A DNA stretch of 64,000 bases from the NCBI RefSeq assembly GCF_000308615.1, contig NZ_BAGB01000002.1:62001-126000 (forward strand), written 5' to 3'. Within the stretch, counting starts at the first letter, position 1, and every line of letters starts with the position of its first letter. Both the position numbers and the translations under genes were made by a program. The stretch comes from Nocardia jiangxiensis NBRC 101359. Its GTDB lineage: Bacteria > Actinomycetota > Actinomycetes > Mycobacteriales > Mycobacteriaceae. A model generated the notes under the pieces. It was not told the origin of the DNA and ran no database searches. It saw nothing but the letters and a program-made list of their open reading frames with translations. Positions 34,491-43,516 of this stretch are shown piece after piece.

Positions 34491-35284
34491 ACCAGGACAG
34501 TCGTGCGCCGTTCGTCGTCGCGCATCGGGGCGCCTCGGCAGCCCGTCCGGAACACACTCTCGCCGCATACGAGCTGGCCCTGCAGGAGGGCGCCGACGGC
34601 GTCGAATGCGATGTGCGGCTGACTCGCGACGGCCACCTGGTCTGTGTGCACGACCGCACCGTGGATCGCACCTCGTCGGGGACCGGTCTGGTCAGCGAGA
34701 TGAGCCTGGAGGAGTTGCGCGCCCTGGACTTCGGCGCCGACGGCGAACCCTCCGCGGTACTGACCCTGAGCGAGCTGATCTCACTGGTGCTGGATTGGCG
34801 CAGTCGGCCGACCAAACTGTTCATCGAGACCAAACATCCGGTGCGCTACGGCGCGCTGGTGGAGAACAAGGTACTGGCCGAACTGCAGCGGTTCGGCATC
34901 GCGACACCCGCCTCGGCGGCGCATTCGCGGGCGGTGGTGATGTCCTTCGCCGCGACGGCGGTCTGGCGGATCCGCCGCGCCGCGCCGCTGCTGCCCACGG
35001 TGCTGCTCGGCGAGTCCTCCCGCTATCTCGGCGGCAGTGCGGCGACCACGGTCGGCGCGACCGCCGTCGGCCCCTCGGTGAAGACCCTGCGCGAACATCC
35101 CGACCTGGTCGACAAGGCCGCCGTGGCCGGACGTGCGACGTACTGCTGGACGGTCGACGAGCCGGACGATGTGAAGCTGTGCGCCGAACTCGGCGTCAGC
35201 TGGGTCGCCACCAACCATCCCGGCCGCACGAAGGCGCTGTTGGACGGGCTTCCGCCGCTGCCCGATTCACAGCCGAGTCACTGA
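34487..35284 (+). CDS. glpQ1: Glycerophosphodiester phosphodiesterase
   Basis: A 265-residue GDPD enzyme that cleaves glycerophosphodiesters to glycerol-3-phosphate and an alcohol. Catalytic features: VAHRGASAARPEHTLAAY (HR...E), ECDVRLTRDGHLVCVHD (ExD and the second His). No signal peptide is visible, so it is cytoplasmic. GTG 34487 overlaps the previous gene by 4 bp. Confidence 0.92.
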   Translation: MNQDSRAPFVVAHRGASAARPEHTLAAYELALQEGADGVECDVRLTRDGHLVCVHDRTVDRTSSGTGLVSEMSLEELRALDFGADGEPSAVLTLSELISLVLDWRSRPTKLFIETKHPVRYGALVENKVLAELQRFGIATPASAAHSRAVVMSFAATAVWRIRRAAPLLPTVLLGESSRYLGGSAATTVGATAVGPSVKTLREHPDLVDKAAVAGRATYCWTVDEPDDVKLCAELGVSWVATNHPGRTKALLDGLPPLPDSQPSH

Positions 35285-35369
35285 CCGCCCGGTGCGCCGG
35301 ACAACTTCCCGGCGTTCGACGGCACGGTGAATCGCGATCCGGCGGCCTCGCGCTGTAGGTTCTGCGTTC

Positions 35370-36287
35370 GTGGGTAAGAGCAAACGGAATACTCCCAAGC
35401 CCGACAGCAACCGGGCCCAGCGTCTCGCCGAGCGGCGAGCCGAGCAAGCCAGCCGCGGCGTGACGCGTCCGTTCGAAGGTCTGGCCGCCGAATGCGATCT
35501 GGTGGCGCTACGGGAGTTCGTGCCGTCGGCGACCGCGACGTTGCAGACCGCACCCGGGTTCGCCGCGAAACGTCCGGTGACCCTGGCCACGGTCCTGCCC
35601 GGCGCGGTGGCCGCACTGGTGCGCGCCGCCGCCGAACCGATCGGATTCGTCGCTGCGCAGGTGCAGTTCCAGTCCGAGAATCCGGCCGCCGACCTGGCCG
35701 CCGCGATCGCCTGGACGCAGATCACCGAGCCCGGCGAATCGCTGAACAGCGCAGCCGACGCCGATCCGGTGGCCGAGGCGCTGACCGAGGTGATCGATCC
35801 GAACGCGGCCCTGGATCTGACCGTGCACCAGGACTTCAACTGGTGGGTGCCCGAGGGCGTGCAACCCGATCCGCAGGTGGCCGCCACCATCGAGCAGGCC
35901 AATCAGGCGATCATGCCGTCCGACCGGCTGCATTTGGACGCCGACGCCATCGGTGCGGCCTGGTGGGTGGACGCGGGGGAGAAGGCGCACCTGCGCTGGG
36001 TCCGCCCGGAGGACGAGGACGCGCTGATGCTGGCACTGGCGCGCCTGCACACCTCCGGCGGTCTGCACCTGGGCGAGGGTTCCCGCTTCGCGGGTTCGTT
36101 CCGTACCCACGGCCTGCTGGTCCCCGTCTTCGACCTGGACCGCGAACGGCACGCCACCGAATGGGTGAAGCCCGCAACGGAATTCGGCGCCCGCCTGAGC
36201 GAAGCCCTCGCCACCGATGCCCCCCTGACCCCGGACGAGCGACGTTCGCGCGACGGATTGCGTTCGCGTCAGGTCACTTTGCGCTGA
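35370..36287 (+). CDS. DUF5926 family protein
   Basis: A 305-residue soluble protein, with a basic start (MGKSKRNTPKPDSNRAQRLA) and a body typical of DUF5926: LVALREFVPSATATLQTAP, DLTVHQDFNWWVPEGVQPDP and FDLDRERHATEWVKPA. Widely kept in actinobacteria, no known activity. It starts at GTG 35370. Convergent with the LCP gene across a hairpin. Confidence 0.82.
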   Translation: MGKSKRNTPKPDSNRAQRLAERRAEQASRGVTRPFEGLAAECDLVALREFVPSATATLQTAPGFAAKRPVTLATVLPGAVAALVRAAAEPIGFVAAQVQFQSENPAADLAAAIAWTQITEPGESLNSAADADPVAEALTEVIDPNAALDLTVHQDFNWWVPEGVQPDPQVAATIEQANQAIMPSDRLHLDADAIGAAWWVDAGEKAHLRWVRPEDEDALMLALARLHTSGGLHLGEGSRFAGSFRTHGLLVPVFDLDRERHATEWVKPATEFGARLSEALATDAPLTPDERRSRDGLRSRQVTLR

Positions 36288-36294
36288 GCGAGGC

Positions 36295-36329
36295 CGAGCC
36301 GAGGACCCGCTCGCGAGGGACTCGGCTCG
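36295..36329. terminator. Hairpin between convergent genes
   Basis: CGAGCCGAG (36295-36303) and CTCGGCTCG (36321-36329) with a 17-base loop, shared by the DUF5926 and LCP genes. Confidence 0.5.
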
Positions 36330-36358
36330 TCACCGGCCGGAATGCGTACGCGGCGAAC

Positions 36359-37660
36359 TCATTTGGTGAGCAGATCGTCCGGAATCGTCTTGTCGGCGGC
36401 GAGGTCGGCGAAGAACTGACTGGCCTGGGTCTTGTCCCAGAGCAGGACGCTGCCGCTGCCGTCGACGGTCTCGAAACCGCCGATGGGCACGGTGGTCGCG
36501 ACGGTGTTCGCGTGCAGTGCCCAGGCCAGGCGGCCCAGGTCCCAGATGTGATCGCCGTTGTCCACCTGCAGTGTGCCGGTGACGCCGGTGGCCAGCGGCC
36601 ACAGTTTGAACGGGTTGGCCAGGGTGCTCGCGCTGGTCGCCTTCTTCAGCAGGGCCGCGAGGAACATGCGCTGATTGTTCATCCGGTCCAGGTCCGCGCG
36701 CGGGGTGGCGCGGGTGCGCACGAATCCGAGTGCCTGCGGGCCGCTGAGGTGCTGGCAGCCCGCGGGCAGATTGAGACCGGCCTTCGGATCATCGATCGCA
36801 TTCGGCAGACACATATCGATGCCGCCGACCGCGTCGACCATATTGGCGAAGCCGCCGAAGCCGATCTTCGCGAAATGGTCGATATGCAGACCGGTCGCGG
36901 TTTCCACGGTCTGTACCAGTAGTTTCGGGCCGCCCACTGCGAAGGCCGCATTCAGTTTGTCGCGGCCGTGACCCGGAATGGGCACATAGGAATCGCGCGG
37001 GAGGCTGACGATGGTGGTCGGGCCCGACTGCGGAATGTGCACCAACATGATCGTGTCGCTGCGTTCACCGCCCGCGTCGGCCTCGTCGCCGGTGGAGAGC
37101 TGCTGCTCCTGCGCCTGGGTCATCCCCTCGCGACTGTCCGAGCCGGTGAGCAGCCAGTTCGTCCCGGAGGTCTGCCCGACGCGTCCGGAATAGGCGCCCA
37201 GCGCGTCGATCCGATGCAGCGAACTGTCCAGGTAGATCCCGGCGGCGGTCGGTGTGATGATCAGCACGAGCAGCAGCGCCAGAAGCCAACGCCCCCAATG
37301 CCGTCGACGACGCACCCGGGGTTGACGCGGCGCAGGTTCCTGGCGTCGCGTGGGCGAGACGGGCGGCGACGGCGGTGGCCCCTCGCGATACGGCACCGGA
37401 CGCTGTGTCGGCGCCCAACCTCGATCCGACCCCTGTCGTGGACCCCGATCGCGCGGCGGGGGAGGCGGTGGGGATTGCGGGCCGCCTCGCGACCAGGCCA
37501 GCGGCTGTTCTCGGCCGTCCCTGTACATGACCTGGTTGGGTTCGATGCGCGGCGGTTCACCTCGACCACCCGGCATCGGCCGCCGCGCACCGGGGCCGTT
37601 CGGCGGCACCCGGCGCATCCGTGGATCCCGCGGATCGTACGGGGGTCGCTCGCCGTTCAT
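36359..37660 (-). CDS. LCP (LytR-CpsA-Psr) family protein
   Basis: A 433-residue enzyme of the type that joins arabinogalactan or other glycopolymers to peptidoglycan. About 125 residues of proline/arginine-rich cytoplasmic N-terminus precede one membrane helix (WLLALLLVLIITPTAAGIYL). The extracellular LCP domain has the conserved arginines and aspartates: LLTGSDSREG, RSDTIMLVHI, SLPRDSYVPI and FVRTRATPRADLDRM. ATG 37660 is chosen; longer frames run into the next gene. Confidence 0.9.
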   Translation of the reverse strand: MNGERPPYDPRDPRMRRVPPNGPGARRPMPGGRGEPPRIEPNQVMYRDGREQPLAWSRGGPQSPPPPPPRDRGPRQGSDRGWAPTQRPVPYREGPPPSPPVSPTRRQEPAPRQPRVRRRRHWGRWLLALLLVLIITPTAAGIYLDSSLHRIDALGAYSGRVGQTSGTNWLLTGSDSREGMTQAQEQQLSTGDEADAGGERSDTIMLVHIPQSGPTTIVSLPRDSYVPIPGHGRDKLNAAFAVGGPKLLVQTVETATGLHIDHFAKIGFGGFANMVDAVGGIDMCLPNAIDDPKAGLNLPAGCQHLSGPQALGFVRTRATPRADLDRMNNQRMFLAALLKKATSASTLANPFKLWPLATGVTGTLQVDNGDHIWDLGRLAWALHANTVATTVPIGGFETVDGSGSVLLWDKTQASQFFADLAADKTIPDDLLTK

Positions 37661-37692
37661 CTCCGCGATAGTAACGGGAGAAGCTGAGCGTT

Positions 37693-38487
37693 TCAGGGGA
37701 GCCAGGAGACGTGGCCGTGCAGTGCGGTGTAACCGATGTACGCGACGCAGTCGATTGTGGCGTGCGCCACTATCAATGGCCACAGGCGGTTGGTGCGTCG
37801 CCAGAACGTGCCGAAGATCAGGCCCATCACCAGATTTCCCAGGCCACCGCCCAGGCCCTGATAGAGGTGATAGCTGCCGCGCAGCAGAGCCGAGGCGAGC
37901 AGCGAGCGGTTCGGCGACCAATCCAGTTGCCGCAGTCGGGTGATCAGGTAGGCCACCACGATCACCTCCTCGGCCACGGCATTGGCCACCGCCGCGAGGA
38001 TCAGCGCGGGCAGCCGCCACCAGTGATCGCCCAGGGAACTGGGCACGATGGTGACGCTCAACCCGAGTGCGTGCGCGATCAGATACAGCCCCAGACCCGG
38101 CAGCCCGATCAGGGCCGCCAGCGCGAGTGCGGGAACGACGTCGCGGCGCAACCGGATTCGAGCCAGGCCGACCAGGCGCGGCCCGAATCCGCTGCGCCAC
38201 AACAGATACAGCCCGAGCGCGCCCCAGCCCAGCAATCGCAGCACACTCAACAGCTGGAACAGCAGATCGATGGTCGACTGCGTGGCCCGCGACGGATTCA
38301 GCGCCACCGACTGCCCGCCGACCCCACCCGGCGCCAGCGCGCTTTCCAGCAGCGACAGCGCCGCACTGGCCCCACTCAGTCCGAAGGTGACGACCAGAAC
38401 GATGAGAATTTCGATCCGGATCGCCCATCGCTCCCGATCGGAGGCGGGCGCAGGCCACACCGGAACAGCATCAGCAGCCGAATCCAT
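37693..38487 (-). CDS. CPBP family intramembrane metalloprotease
   Basis: A 264-residue membrane protein of the CAAX/Abi type with about seven helices. The metal and catalytic motif set is present: AVAEEVIVVAYLITRL (EExxxR-like), a second part SYHLYQGLGG, and HATIDCVAYIG with the final His. Substrate unknown. It is 32 bp upstream of the LCP gene in the same direction, so they may be cotranscribed. Confidence 0.88.
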   Translation of the reverse strand: MDSAADAVPVWPAPASDRERWAIRIEILIVLVVTFGLSGASAALSLLESALAPGGVGGQSVALNPSRATQSTIDLLFQLLSVLRLLGWGALGLYLLWRSGFGPRLVGLARIRLRRDVVPALALAALIGLPGLGLYLIAHALGLSVTIVPSSLGDHWWRLPALILAAVANAVAEEVIVVAYLITRLRQLDWSPNRSLLASALLRGSYHLYQGLGGGLGNLVMGLIFGTFWRRTNRLWPLIVAHATIDCVAYIGYTALHGHVSWLP

Positions 38488-38551
38488 CCCGCCAATCTAA
38501 TCCGGGTGCGTCCATCCCGACCGCGCTGCCTGCTGCGGAACTCCGAGAGGA

Positions 38552-39316
38552 CTACATCCGGCGCATGCCGTGCAGGAAGGGGCAGCCGACCAGGATTCGG
38601 ACTGCGCGGCTGAGGGATTGGATGTCCTCGACCGGAGTCTGGAAGGACAGGCGCACGTCGTGATCCTCCTCGTCGGTCTCGACGCGCAGGCTGATGCCGT
38701 AGCGGTCGATCGCGAGGGGGTGGATGGCGCCGCCGCGCAGGCGGGTCGGCAGGTGGCGGGCGAGTTGGGCGACGACGTCGGCGTGGTCGGCGTCCATATG
38801 CTGCAGCCAGGCCGCCTCGAGTTCCCAGAACGGATCGGGCCGCGCCTCGCGCAGATCCGCGTGGCAGACCGATTCCGCGCCGGTCGAATCCGCCAGCACC
38901 GCGGAATTGATCATCAGGCGCAGCAGGGTGGTGGTGTGCCCGACGTCGAGCAGGGCGGGATGCGGATGATCCTCGGCGACGGCCGAGGCGAGCAGGCGCT
39001 GGGTTCCGGCGGGGACGGCGCGCACGCGCCCGCGCAGCCAGACCAGCGCCCGGACCGGCTCCCGCAGCGCCAGCGGTGTGCGATCGGTGAGTTCGAGAAC
39101 GGCCTGGACGCCACCCTCACCACCGCGCGCCGCGGCGGCGACCGCGGGTGAGTCCATCGGCACCGCGACCACGGCGTCGCCGCACTGGCGGAGGTGGTGG
39201 ACCGTGATGGTCGCGGGATCGATTCCGGGCAGGGCCAGCGTCGCGTGATCGGCGTGCACGCAGGCGTTGCGGATCCGTTCGGCGGTGGACGGCGCGAGGG
39301 TCGGATTCGGTCGCAT
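38552..39316 (-). CDS. DUF2470 domain protein, iron-box controlled (Rv3839-like)
   Basis: A 254-residue protein. The C-terminal third is DUF2470 (WLQHMDADHADVVAQLARHL, DRYGISLRVETDEEDHDVRL); the N-terminal part is a split-barrel-like fold, as in HugZ/heme-utilisation proteins. In M. tuberculosis the matching gene Rv3839 is IdeR-controlled (recalled), and here a strong iron box lies 40 bp upstream of the start. A role in heme or iron handling is likely. Confidence 0.8.
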   Translation of the reverse strand: MRPNPTLAPSTAERIRNACVHADHATLALPGIDPATITVHHLRQCGDAVVAVPMDSPAVAAAARGGEGGVQAVLELTDRTPLALREPVRALVWLRGRVRAVPAGTQRLLASAVAEDHPHPALLDVGHTTTLLRLMINSAVLADSTGAESVCHADLREARPDPFWELEAAWLQHMDADHADVVAQLARHLPTRLRGGAIHPLAIDRYGISLRVETDEEDHDVRLSFQTPVEDIQSLSRAVRILVGCPFLHGMRRM

Positions 39317-39355
39317 GCATTACCTCCAGGGCTGGTCCCGGCCACGATCTGTCAG

Positions 39356-39374
39356 TTAGGTAAACCTAAGCTAA
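39356..39374. promoter_or_regulatory. IdeR/DtxR iron box
   Basis: TTAGGTAAACCTAAGCTAA fits the IdeR consensus TTAGGTTAGGCTAACCTAA at its symmetric ends. It lies between two divergent genes and probably represses the DUF2470 gene when iron is plentiful. Confidence 0.8.
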
Positions 39375-39421
39375 GTGAATCTGCCCGGTTGTGCAAGCAT
39401 TTCGATCGCTACGGTGGAAAT

Positions 39422-39862
39422 GTGCCGCACGATTCCACTGCTCCCGAACCGGTTCCGCTGACTTTGTCCATGCCCGCCGCGCCCCGGGCCGGACTGACGG
39501 ACGGGCTGGTCCGGCCGCTGTCCGAGGCTCCCGCCGCGCCGGTGCTCGATGCCGGAGCGTCCGATGTGCAGGTGGCCGAATTCCTCGTCGTGGCCGCGCA
39601 TTCCGTCGGCGGATTCGTCGCCCGCACCGATTCGGGGGAGCGGGCCGTGGCCGTGGTCGCGGCGACCGTTGCTGCGCTGTGCGGTGAGGACATCCGCCGC
39701 GCACTGACCCATCCGGACCTGGAATTCCTGCGCGGGCTGGCCCCGGCCGCTGTGGAGGCACTGCGCGAGGTGCTGCTCGCGATCGAATCCGAGACGCCCG
39801 ACGGCGTCGCGAAAGCCCTGGAAGTGCTGCAAACTCCGAGCCCACCGGCAACCGGTCGGTAA
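39422..39862 (+). CDS. Protein of unknown function upstream of pheA
   Basis: A 146-residue protein. After about 40 Pro/Ala-rich residues comes a helical domain (DVQVAEFLVVAAHSVGGFVA, VVAATVAALCGEDIRRALTH, PAAVEALREVLLAIESE). No family recognised. GTG 39422 lies about 50 bp from the iron box and ends 10 bp before pheA, so the two may share a transcript. Confidence 0.6.
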   Translation: MPHDSTAPEPVPLTLSMPAAPRAGLTDGLVRPLSEAPAAPVLDAGASDVQVAEFLVVAAHSVGGFVARTDSGERAVAVVAATVAALCGEDIRRALTHPDLEFLRGLAPAAVEALREVLLAIESETPDGVAKALEVLQTPSPPATGR

Positions 39863-39872
39863 TGTCGTATCC

Positions 39873-40793
39873 GTGCCGCGTATCGCCTATTTCGGACCAT
39901 CCGGAACGTTCACCGAGATGGCCCTGGTCCAGCTCGAGTCCACCGACGTCTTCGACGAGCCGGTCGAGCGGGTCGCCGCGCCCAGTCAGGGTGCGGCGCT
40001 GGAGTTGATCCGGGCCGGTGCCGTCGAGGGTGCGGTGGTGCCGATCGAGAGTTCGGTGGAGGGGTCGATCTCGCCGACGCTCGACGCGCTCGCCCTCGGG
40101 CCGCGGCTACAGATCGTGGCCGAAACCGAACTCGACGTCGCCTTCACGATCGTCGCCCGGCCGGGGATCGCCCTCGCCGACGTGCGCACTGTCGCCGCGT
40201 ATCCGGTGGCCGCGGCTCAGGTCCGGGGCTGGCTGGACGAACATCTGCCGCAGGCCGCGATGTACACCTCGGCCTCCAATGCCGCGGCCGCCGAGGACGT
40301 CGTGGCCGGACATGCCGATGCGGCGGTGTCGACCACGCTGGCCGGGGAACGACTCGGTCTGGCGGCACTGGCCTCCGGGGTGGCCGATCACGATCAGGCG
40401 GTCACCCGATTCGTCCTGGTCACCCGGCCTCGGCAGGCCCCGCCGCGCACCGGTGCGGACCGGACCTCGCTGGTGGTGCTGGAACTGGCCAACGAACCGG
40501 GTTCGCTGATGCGGGTGTTCGCCGAATTCGCCACGCGCGGAGTCGATCTGACCCGCATCGAATCCCGGCCCACCCGCACCGGAATGGGCACCTACCGCTT
40601 CTACCTGGACTGCGTCGGTCATATCGACGACACCGCGGTTGCCGAGGCGCTCAAGGCATTGCATCGCACCGCGGGGCGGATCCGCTTCCTCGGTTCGTGG
40701 CCCGCGGGCTCGCCCACCGGGGCCCCGCCGCCGCCCGATGAACCCGCCGCCGCATGGCTGGCGGATCTGAAGAAGGGAACGGCCGATCTATGA
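39873..40793 (+). CDS. pheA: Prephenate dehydratase
   Basis: A 306-residue monofunctional prephenate dehydratase, which makes phenylpyruvate for phenylalanine. N-terminal catalytic domain with YFGPSGTFTEMAL, VPIESSVEGSI and the catalytic TRF (AVTRFVLVTRP). C-terminal ACT domain with the ESRP allosteric motif (TRIESRPTRTGMGTYRFYLD). Starts at GTG 39873 and overlaps the next gene by 4 bp. Confidence 0.95.
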   Translation: MPRIAYFGPSGTFTEMALVQLESTDVFDEPVERVAAPSQGAALELIRAGAVEGAVVPIESSVEGSISPTLDALALGPRLQIVAETELDVAFTIVARPGIALADVRTVAAYPVAAAQVRGWLDEHLPQAAMYTSASNAAAAEDVVAGHADAAVSTTLAGERLGLAALASGVADHDQAVTRFVLVTRPRQAPPRTGADRTSLVVLELANEPGSLMRVFAEFATRGVDLTRIESRPTRTGMGTYRFYLDCVGHIDDTAVAEALKALHRTAGRIRFLGSWPAGSPTGAPPPPDEPAAAWLADLKKGTADL

Positions 40794-41464
40794 GCGGCAG
40801 ACTCGTCCTGGTGCGGCACGGTGAGACCGAGGGGAATGTCGCCAAGATTCTCGATACCCGGGTGCCGGGCCGGCCGCTCACCGAACGCGGTGTGGCACAG
40901 GCGAAAGCGTTCGGCGCCGCATTGGCCGCACCGCCGCGCAAACTGTTCAGCTCACAGGCGTTGCGGGCCCGGCAGACCGCGCAGCACATCGAATCGGTGA
41001 CCGGGGTGCCCGCACAGGCACTGGACGGCCTGTCCGAGGTGTTCGTCGGCGAGCTGGAAGGCAGCAATGCCGATGCGGCACACGAACTCTTCCAGACGAT
41101 CTACAAATCCTGGCATCTGGGCGAACTGGACCGGCGGCTGCCCGGCGGCGAGACCGGTCGCGACGTGCTCGACCGGTATCTGCCCGTGCTGGAGGAGCTT
41201 CGGCGGACCCAGTTGTCCTCGGGCGAGGACGGCGACGTCCTGGTGGTCAGCCATGGCGCGGCCATGCGGCTGGTCGGGATGACGCTGGGCGGGGTCACCC
41301 CGCCGTTCACCACGAACAACCATCTCGACAACACCGAGACGATCGAGCTGCTACCGCGTTATGCCGGAACCGAATTCCTCGGCTGGGAATGCACGCGCTG
41401 GGGCCGGTTCACCCCGCCGTTCGGTGGGGAGGCCGCGCCCGACGCCGATAATCCGATGGGCTGA
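40790..41464 (+). CDS. Histidine phosphatase (phosphoglycerate mutase family)
   Basis: A 224-residue enzyme with the catalytic LVRHGETEGN motif at residue 6, the second His in VVSHGAAMRLVG, and a Glu in LSEVFVGELEGS. The family removes phosphate from varied small molecules; the Rv3837c-type member sits after pheA in M. tuberculosis as here (recalled). Substrate not known. Translationally coupled to pheA. Confidence 0.9.
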   Translation: MSGRLVLVRHGETEGNVAKILDTRVPGRPLTERGVAQAKAFGAALAAPPRKLFSSQALRARQTAQHIESVTGVPAQALDGLSEVFVGELEGSNADAAHELFQTIYKSWHLGELDRRLPGGETGRDVLDRYLPVLEELRRTQLSSGEDGDVLVVSHGAAMRLVGMTLGGVTPPFTTNNHLDNTETIELLPRYAGTEFLGWECTRWGRFTPPFGGEAAPDADNPMG

Positions 41465-41470
41465 ACGCAC

Positions 41471-42268
41471 TCAGATTCCACCCGCGGGCGGGTTGAATTC
41501 CTCACGCAGCGGTAGCTTTTCGATGAGGTCCTTGATCGCCGTGCGCAGCCGCCCTGTGGTGCCCGAGGCCAGCGACGTCCACTGCACGTCGTCCTCGGAG
41601 CGGGTGGTGGTCGTGATGAACCGGCCGTTGCGGGTGTTGAACATCGCGACCGCACCGTCCGCGATGTCGCGGCTGCCGTCTCCGTAGATCACGCCCACGA
41701 TCGAGGCGTGCGAGGGTATCTCGACCAAGGCCGCGGCCAAGGTCTGCGCGTCCCGGGGCGGGTGGCCCACTCGGCTCAGGCGTTGCGCGGTGGCATTGCT
41801 GTCACCCGCGTCGTTGAGGATGGGCTCCAGGTCCTCGGTGAGCACGTTCATACCCTCGAGCTCCAGCGGATCGGCCGGGCCCAGCGCGGCGACGATGGTG
41901 CCGGGCAGATCATGCGACGCCTCGCTGATGACGTAGGAGTCGGGCCCGCGCAGGGCGACGACCTCCATCTCCTCACCCTTGGCGATGCACATCCGGTTCA
42001 CCAGTTCGCCGACGTACCAACGTATCGCGATCGCCCAGTGCGGCCGGTCGAGTGCCCGCAGCCGATCCTCCAGATCCCGGTGAACGAATTCACCGTCCAG
42101 AAGATCGCGCGCCGCGAGCGACTCGGCGGCCGCATCGAACGCCTCTTTACGCCTGACGTCCGTGTCGTACCGGGCAAATGTGTCCAGTACGACCGGAACC
42201 TGGCTGATCTGCAATTTGTCCAGCAGGAATTGCATCTCGTCCAGCGTCAGCACTACCGATTCGAGCAT
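41471..42268 (-). CDS. espG: EspG family ESX secretion-associated chaperone
   Basis: A 265-residue EspG-like protein. The start MLESVVLTLDEMQFLLDKL and the later LVEIPSHASIVGVIYGDGSR and VAMFNTRNGRFITTTTRSED segments match the family, which holds PE-PPE pairs soluble and brings them to a type VII secretion system. The GTG at 42304 overlaps the PPE stop (GTGA), but ATG 42268 gives the usual N-terminus. Third gene of the PE-PPE-EspG operon. Confidence 0.85.
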   Translation of the reverse strand: MLESVVLTLDEMQFLLDKLQISQVPVVLDTFARYDTDVRRKEAFDAAAESLAARDLLDGEFVHRDLEDRLRALDRPHWAIAIRWYVGELVNRMCIAKGEEMEVVALRGPDSYVISEASHDLPGTIVAALGPADPLELEGMNVLTEDLEPILNDAGDSNATAQRLSRVGHPPRDAQTLAAALVEIPSHASIVGVIYGDGSRDIADGAVAMFNTRNGRFITTTTRSEDDVQWTSLASGTTGRLRTAIKDLIEKLPLREEFNPPAGGI

Positions 42269-42300
42269 GGCCCCACCCCGTCCAGCGCCGCCGAGAACTG

Positions 42301-43473
42301 TCACCTAGCGGACTCCGCGTTCGGGTCGCCCCCGATGACACCCGCCGCGATGATCCGTCCGTCGTTGAAGTACTCGCCGTGCACCAGCTCGTTCTTGTGC
42401 TCGAGATCCTCTTCCTCCTCGGCCTGGTTGCCCAGCAACGGATTTCCGCTGCTGACCGGCCGGGTCGAGGCGGGCTGGGTGCTGTTGGCGCTCGCCGGGG
42501 TGGTCGGTGCGATCTCGGGCGCCGTGGCGGTCGGGAAGTTGGTGCCCAGACCCGCGCCCCAGCCCTCGGGGATCTGCAGGTTGCCCGCGCCGTTGCCGAT
42601 GCCGACCGAGCCGCCGCCCGCGAAGGACACCGCCCGCGTGGCGATGGCGCCGCCGCCGAGGCCACCGAGTCCGCCCACCATGCTCGTGGACATGCCCGGC
42701 GCGGCGGCGGTGGTGTTGGTAGCCGCGGAGATCGCGCTGCCGGCGGCATCGCCGACCGTCGGGACGGCCGAGGTGGCCACGGATCCGGCGACGCCCGCGA
42801 CCTGGGTCGCGGCATCGGAGGCACCCGGGCTGGACACCGCCGTCTGCGCGGCGGAGATCGCATTGGCGACCGGGTTGACATCGGCCTGCACGGCCTGCGC
42901 GACATCCAGTGCGCCACCGACGGCTCCGGCGCCGATCGCGATCGGCGGCGGCATCAGGAAGGCGGCGGGGGTGGCGACCATCAGCGAGGTGGCGGCCTCG
43001 TAGGTCTCCATCACCAGCGCGGCGCGGATCTGGATCTCCATGTACGCGGCCTCCGCGGCCTCGCCGGCGCCGCACACGTCACCGCCGGAGGCGTGCGCCG
43101 CGACGCGGGCCGCGTCGACGGCCGCGATCTCCGGCGGGCTCGGCATGACCAGTGAGGCAACGGTATAGGCGGTCGCATTCGCGGCGGCCTTGGCGCCCAT
43201 CGCGGCGGCCATCGCGGTCTGCTCGCCGCACCAGCCGGTGAAGGCGGTGATCTGGGCCATCGCGGCGATACCGTTGACGCCCAACAGGCCGACGCCCAGT
43301 TCGGCCATCACGCGCGTGAGTGTCGCGGTGGCATCGGTCCATGCCGCGGTCAGACCCGCCCAGGCCGGAGCCGCGGCCGAGATCGGGATCGCGTGCGCAC
43401 CGAGATGCAGTGTGGCCGAGTTGATTTCTGCCGGACGGGCTTCCCAGACCACGCCGGTAATTCCTGCAACCAT
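42301..43473 (-). CDS. PPE domain protein
   Basis: A 390-residue PPE protein. The N-terminal ~170 residues are the helical PPE domain (VWEARPAEINSATLHLGAHA, then MAQITAFTGWCGEQTAMAAA). A glycine/alanine-rich region follows (GGLGGLGGGAIATRAVSFAG), and the C-terminus is charged (EEEEDLEHKNELVHGEYF). It pairs with the PE protein upstream for export by a type VII (ESX) system. No ESX core gene lies in the window. Confidence 0.88.
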   Translation of the reverse strand: MVAGITGVVWEARPAEINSATLHLGAHAIPISAAAPAWAGLTAAWTDATATLTRVMAELGVGLLGVNGIAAMAQITAFTGWCGEQTAMAAAMGAKAAANATAYTVASLVMPSPPEIAAVDAARVAAHASGGDVCGAGEAAEAAYMEIQIRAALVMETYEAATSLMVATPAAFLMPPPIAIGAGAVGGALDVAQAVQADVNPVANAISAAQTAVSSPGASDAATQVAGVAGSVATSAVPTVGDAAGSAISAATNTTAAAPGMSTSMVGGLGGLGGGAIATRAVSFAGGGSVGIGNGAGNLQIPEGWGAGLGTNFPTATAPEIAPTTPASANSTQPASTRPVSSGNPLLGNQAEEEEDLEHKNELVHGEYFNDGRIIAAGVIGGDPNAESAR

Positions 43474-43516
43474 TGTTCTTTTCCCCTGTGGTTGACGTTG
43501 AAGTGGAGGTCTCGGG

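Noticed and set aside
36359..38458. A 699-codon frame joining the LCP gene and the region upstream
   Set aside because: The upstream part is the wrong frame of the CPBP protease; the LCP start at 37660 fits the family.
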